This document shows positions 63,184-64,000 of a DNA stretch of 64,000 bases, in pieces. The notes under the pieces were generated by a model. It saw only the letters and a list, made by a program, of their open reading frames with translations. It searched no databases and was not told the DNA's origin. The translations under genes and the position numbers were made by a program. Source of the DNA: Pseudomonadota bacterium (GTDB lineage: Bacteria; Pseudomonadota; Alphaproteobacteria; Sphingomonadales; Sphingomonadaceae); contig JAIUPN010000008.1 of the NCBI GenBank assembly GCA_020160755.1, forward strand, positions 62,001 through 126,000, written 5' to 3'. Every line of letters starts with the position of its first letter. Position 1 is the stretch's first letter.

Positions 63184-64000
63184 AGTCCGGCTAGGTTCTG
63201 CAACTGAAGGATCGGAAGCAGGATGGCGAGGATGATAAGGGCTACGCACGACCCCATAACGACAATTATGACAGGTTCGAGAAGCGCCATCGACGCGGCC
63301 GTAAAGCGGTCGAATTCGCGCTCGAGATAGTCGGCGGCGCGTTCGAGCATCTGCTCGAGCCGTCCGGCACTTTCGCCGCTGGCGGTCATATAGACGAGCA
63401 ACGGCGGAAAGACCCCGGCGTCGCGGAGTGCCGCCGACAGGCTGCCGCCCGCGCGGACCTGATCGACGATCGTCGCGGTCGCGCCCGCAAGCGCCGCGTT
63501 CCTAATCGTCGGGAGCGTCAGGCGCAGCCCCTCGACGAGCGGCAGGCGGCTCGACACCATCGTCGACAAGGTACGCGCAAAACGCGCGGCATAGAGATCG
63601 CGGAGCAGGCGCCCGAAGAGCGGCAGGCGCAGCAGCCGCGCATCGACGCGCGCCTTGAACGCGGGGCGGCGCATCGCACTCACCCAGCCGAAGCTCGCGG
63701 CGGCGATCAGCAGCGCGATCAGCCACCACCAGTTCGCGGCAAAGCCGGAAATAGCGATCACCGCGCGCGTCAGAAAGGGAAGCTGCTGCCCGACGTCGGT
63801 GAATTGTTCGACGACGCGCGGGACGACGAAGATCATCAGCGCGGCGACGACCCCGATCGCGACGATCGCGAGAACGACCGGATAGGCGAGCGCCGCGATC
63901 AGCTTGCCGCGCACCTCGGCCTGCCGTTCGAGCAAGTCGGCGAGGCGCGCGAGGATCGTCGTCAGGCTGCCCGTCGTTTCCCCCGCCGCGACCATCGCGC
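63180..64000 (-). CDS. gspF: Type II secretion inner-membrane platform protein GspF (5' end cut by window edge)
   Basis: The C-terminal two thirds of GspF. Seen are VAAGETTGSLTTILARLADL, RGKLIAALAYPVVLAIVAIG and the second repeat GESAGRLEQMLERAADYLER, with three membrane helices. The frame remains open through 64000, so the N-terminal repeat and gspC-E lie outside. It overlaps the gspG start by 4 bases. GspF organises the inner-membrane assembly platform. Confidence 0.95.
   Translation of the reverse strand, partial: AMVAAGETTGSLTTILARLADLLERQAEVRGKLIAALAYPVVLAIVAIGVVAALMIFVVPRVVEQFTDVGQQLPFLTRAVIAISGFAANWWWLIALLIAAASFGWVSAMRRPAFKARVDARLLRLPLFGRLLRDLYAARFARTLSTMVSSRLPLVEGLRLTLPTIRNAALAGATATIVDQVRAGGSLSAALRDAGVFPPLLVYMTASGESAGRLEQMLERAADYLEREFDRFTAASMALLEPVIIVVMGSCVALIILAILLPILQLQNLAGL

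Overview
The window is a high-GC, densely coded chromosomal segment. Short intergenic gaps, frequent ATGA/TGATG stop-start overlaps and the gene set (GapR, an F1-ATPase zeta inhibitor, a YebC-ruvCAB-ybgC-tolQRAB-pal run, a gspF-O type II secretion operon, an RND pump, nadA) point to an alphaproteobacterium of the Sphingomonadaceae, most like Sphingopyxis. No rRNA, tRNA, phage, transposase or CRISPR was seen. Both window edges cut genes: pepN on the left and gspF on the right.

Layout. 1-9 kb: partial aminopeptidase N, a YeeZ-like SDR protein, a DUF445 membrane protein, and an RND pump with its adaptor transcribed from a good sigma-70-type promoter. 9-20 kb: two tandem GlsB/YeaQ-type small membrane proteins, a 1-kb stretch without a clear gene, a DUF2853-OmpA fusion, nadA, a membrane protein, a metallo-beta-lactamase-fold/secreted/DUF4230 trio, a BlaI-BlaR1-like pair with a palindromic operator, a probable structured small RNA, and grxD-bolA-zeta inhibitor. 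20-36 kb: a five-gene run encoding an exported CHAT protease, a CHASE2 adenylate cyclase, a small secreted protein, a TpsB transporter and a very large Gly-rich TpsA exoprotein. 36-39.5 kb: cysS, a small membrane protein, a 2-hydroxyacid dehydrogenase and a CpdA-like phosphoesterase.

39.5-45 kb holds the most unusual locus: three overlapping or tightly spaced genes for (i) a flavoprotein carrying two cyclic-nucleotide-binding domains and a four-cluster [4Fe-4S] domain, (ii) a membrane b-type cytochrome-like protein, and (iii) a cytoplasmic FHA domain joined through one membrane helix to ten CxxCH haem sites. Read together they look like a signal-gated electron conduit from a cytoplasmic reduced nucleotide to the periplasm.

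45-64 kb: a DUF3060 protein, bpt, pyk, DUF1244-gapR-YbjQ, yebC, ruvC-ruvA-GFA-ruvB, the complete Tol-Pal set, and the convergent type II secretion operon (gspF through gspO). The last two are separated by a 33-bp perfect inverted repeat. Housekeeping parts are conventional. The accessory interest is in the CHAT/TPS run, the cNMP-FHA-multihaem trio, the small RNA, and a foreign-looking membrane insert inside the RND pump.
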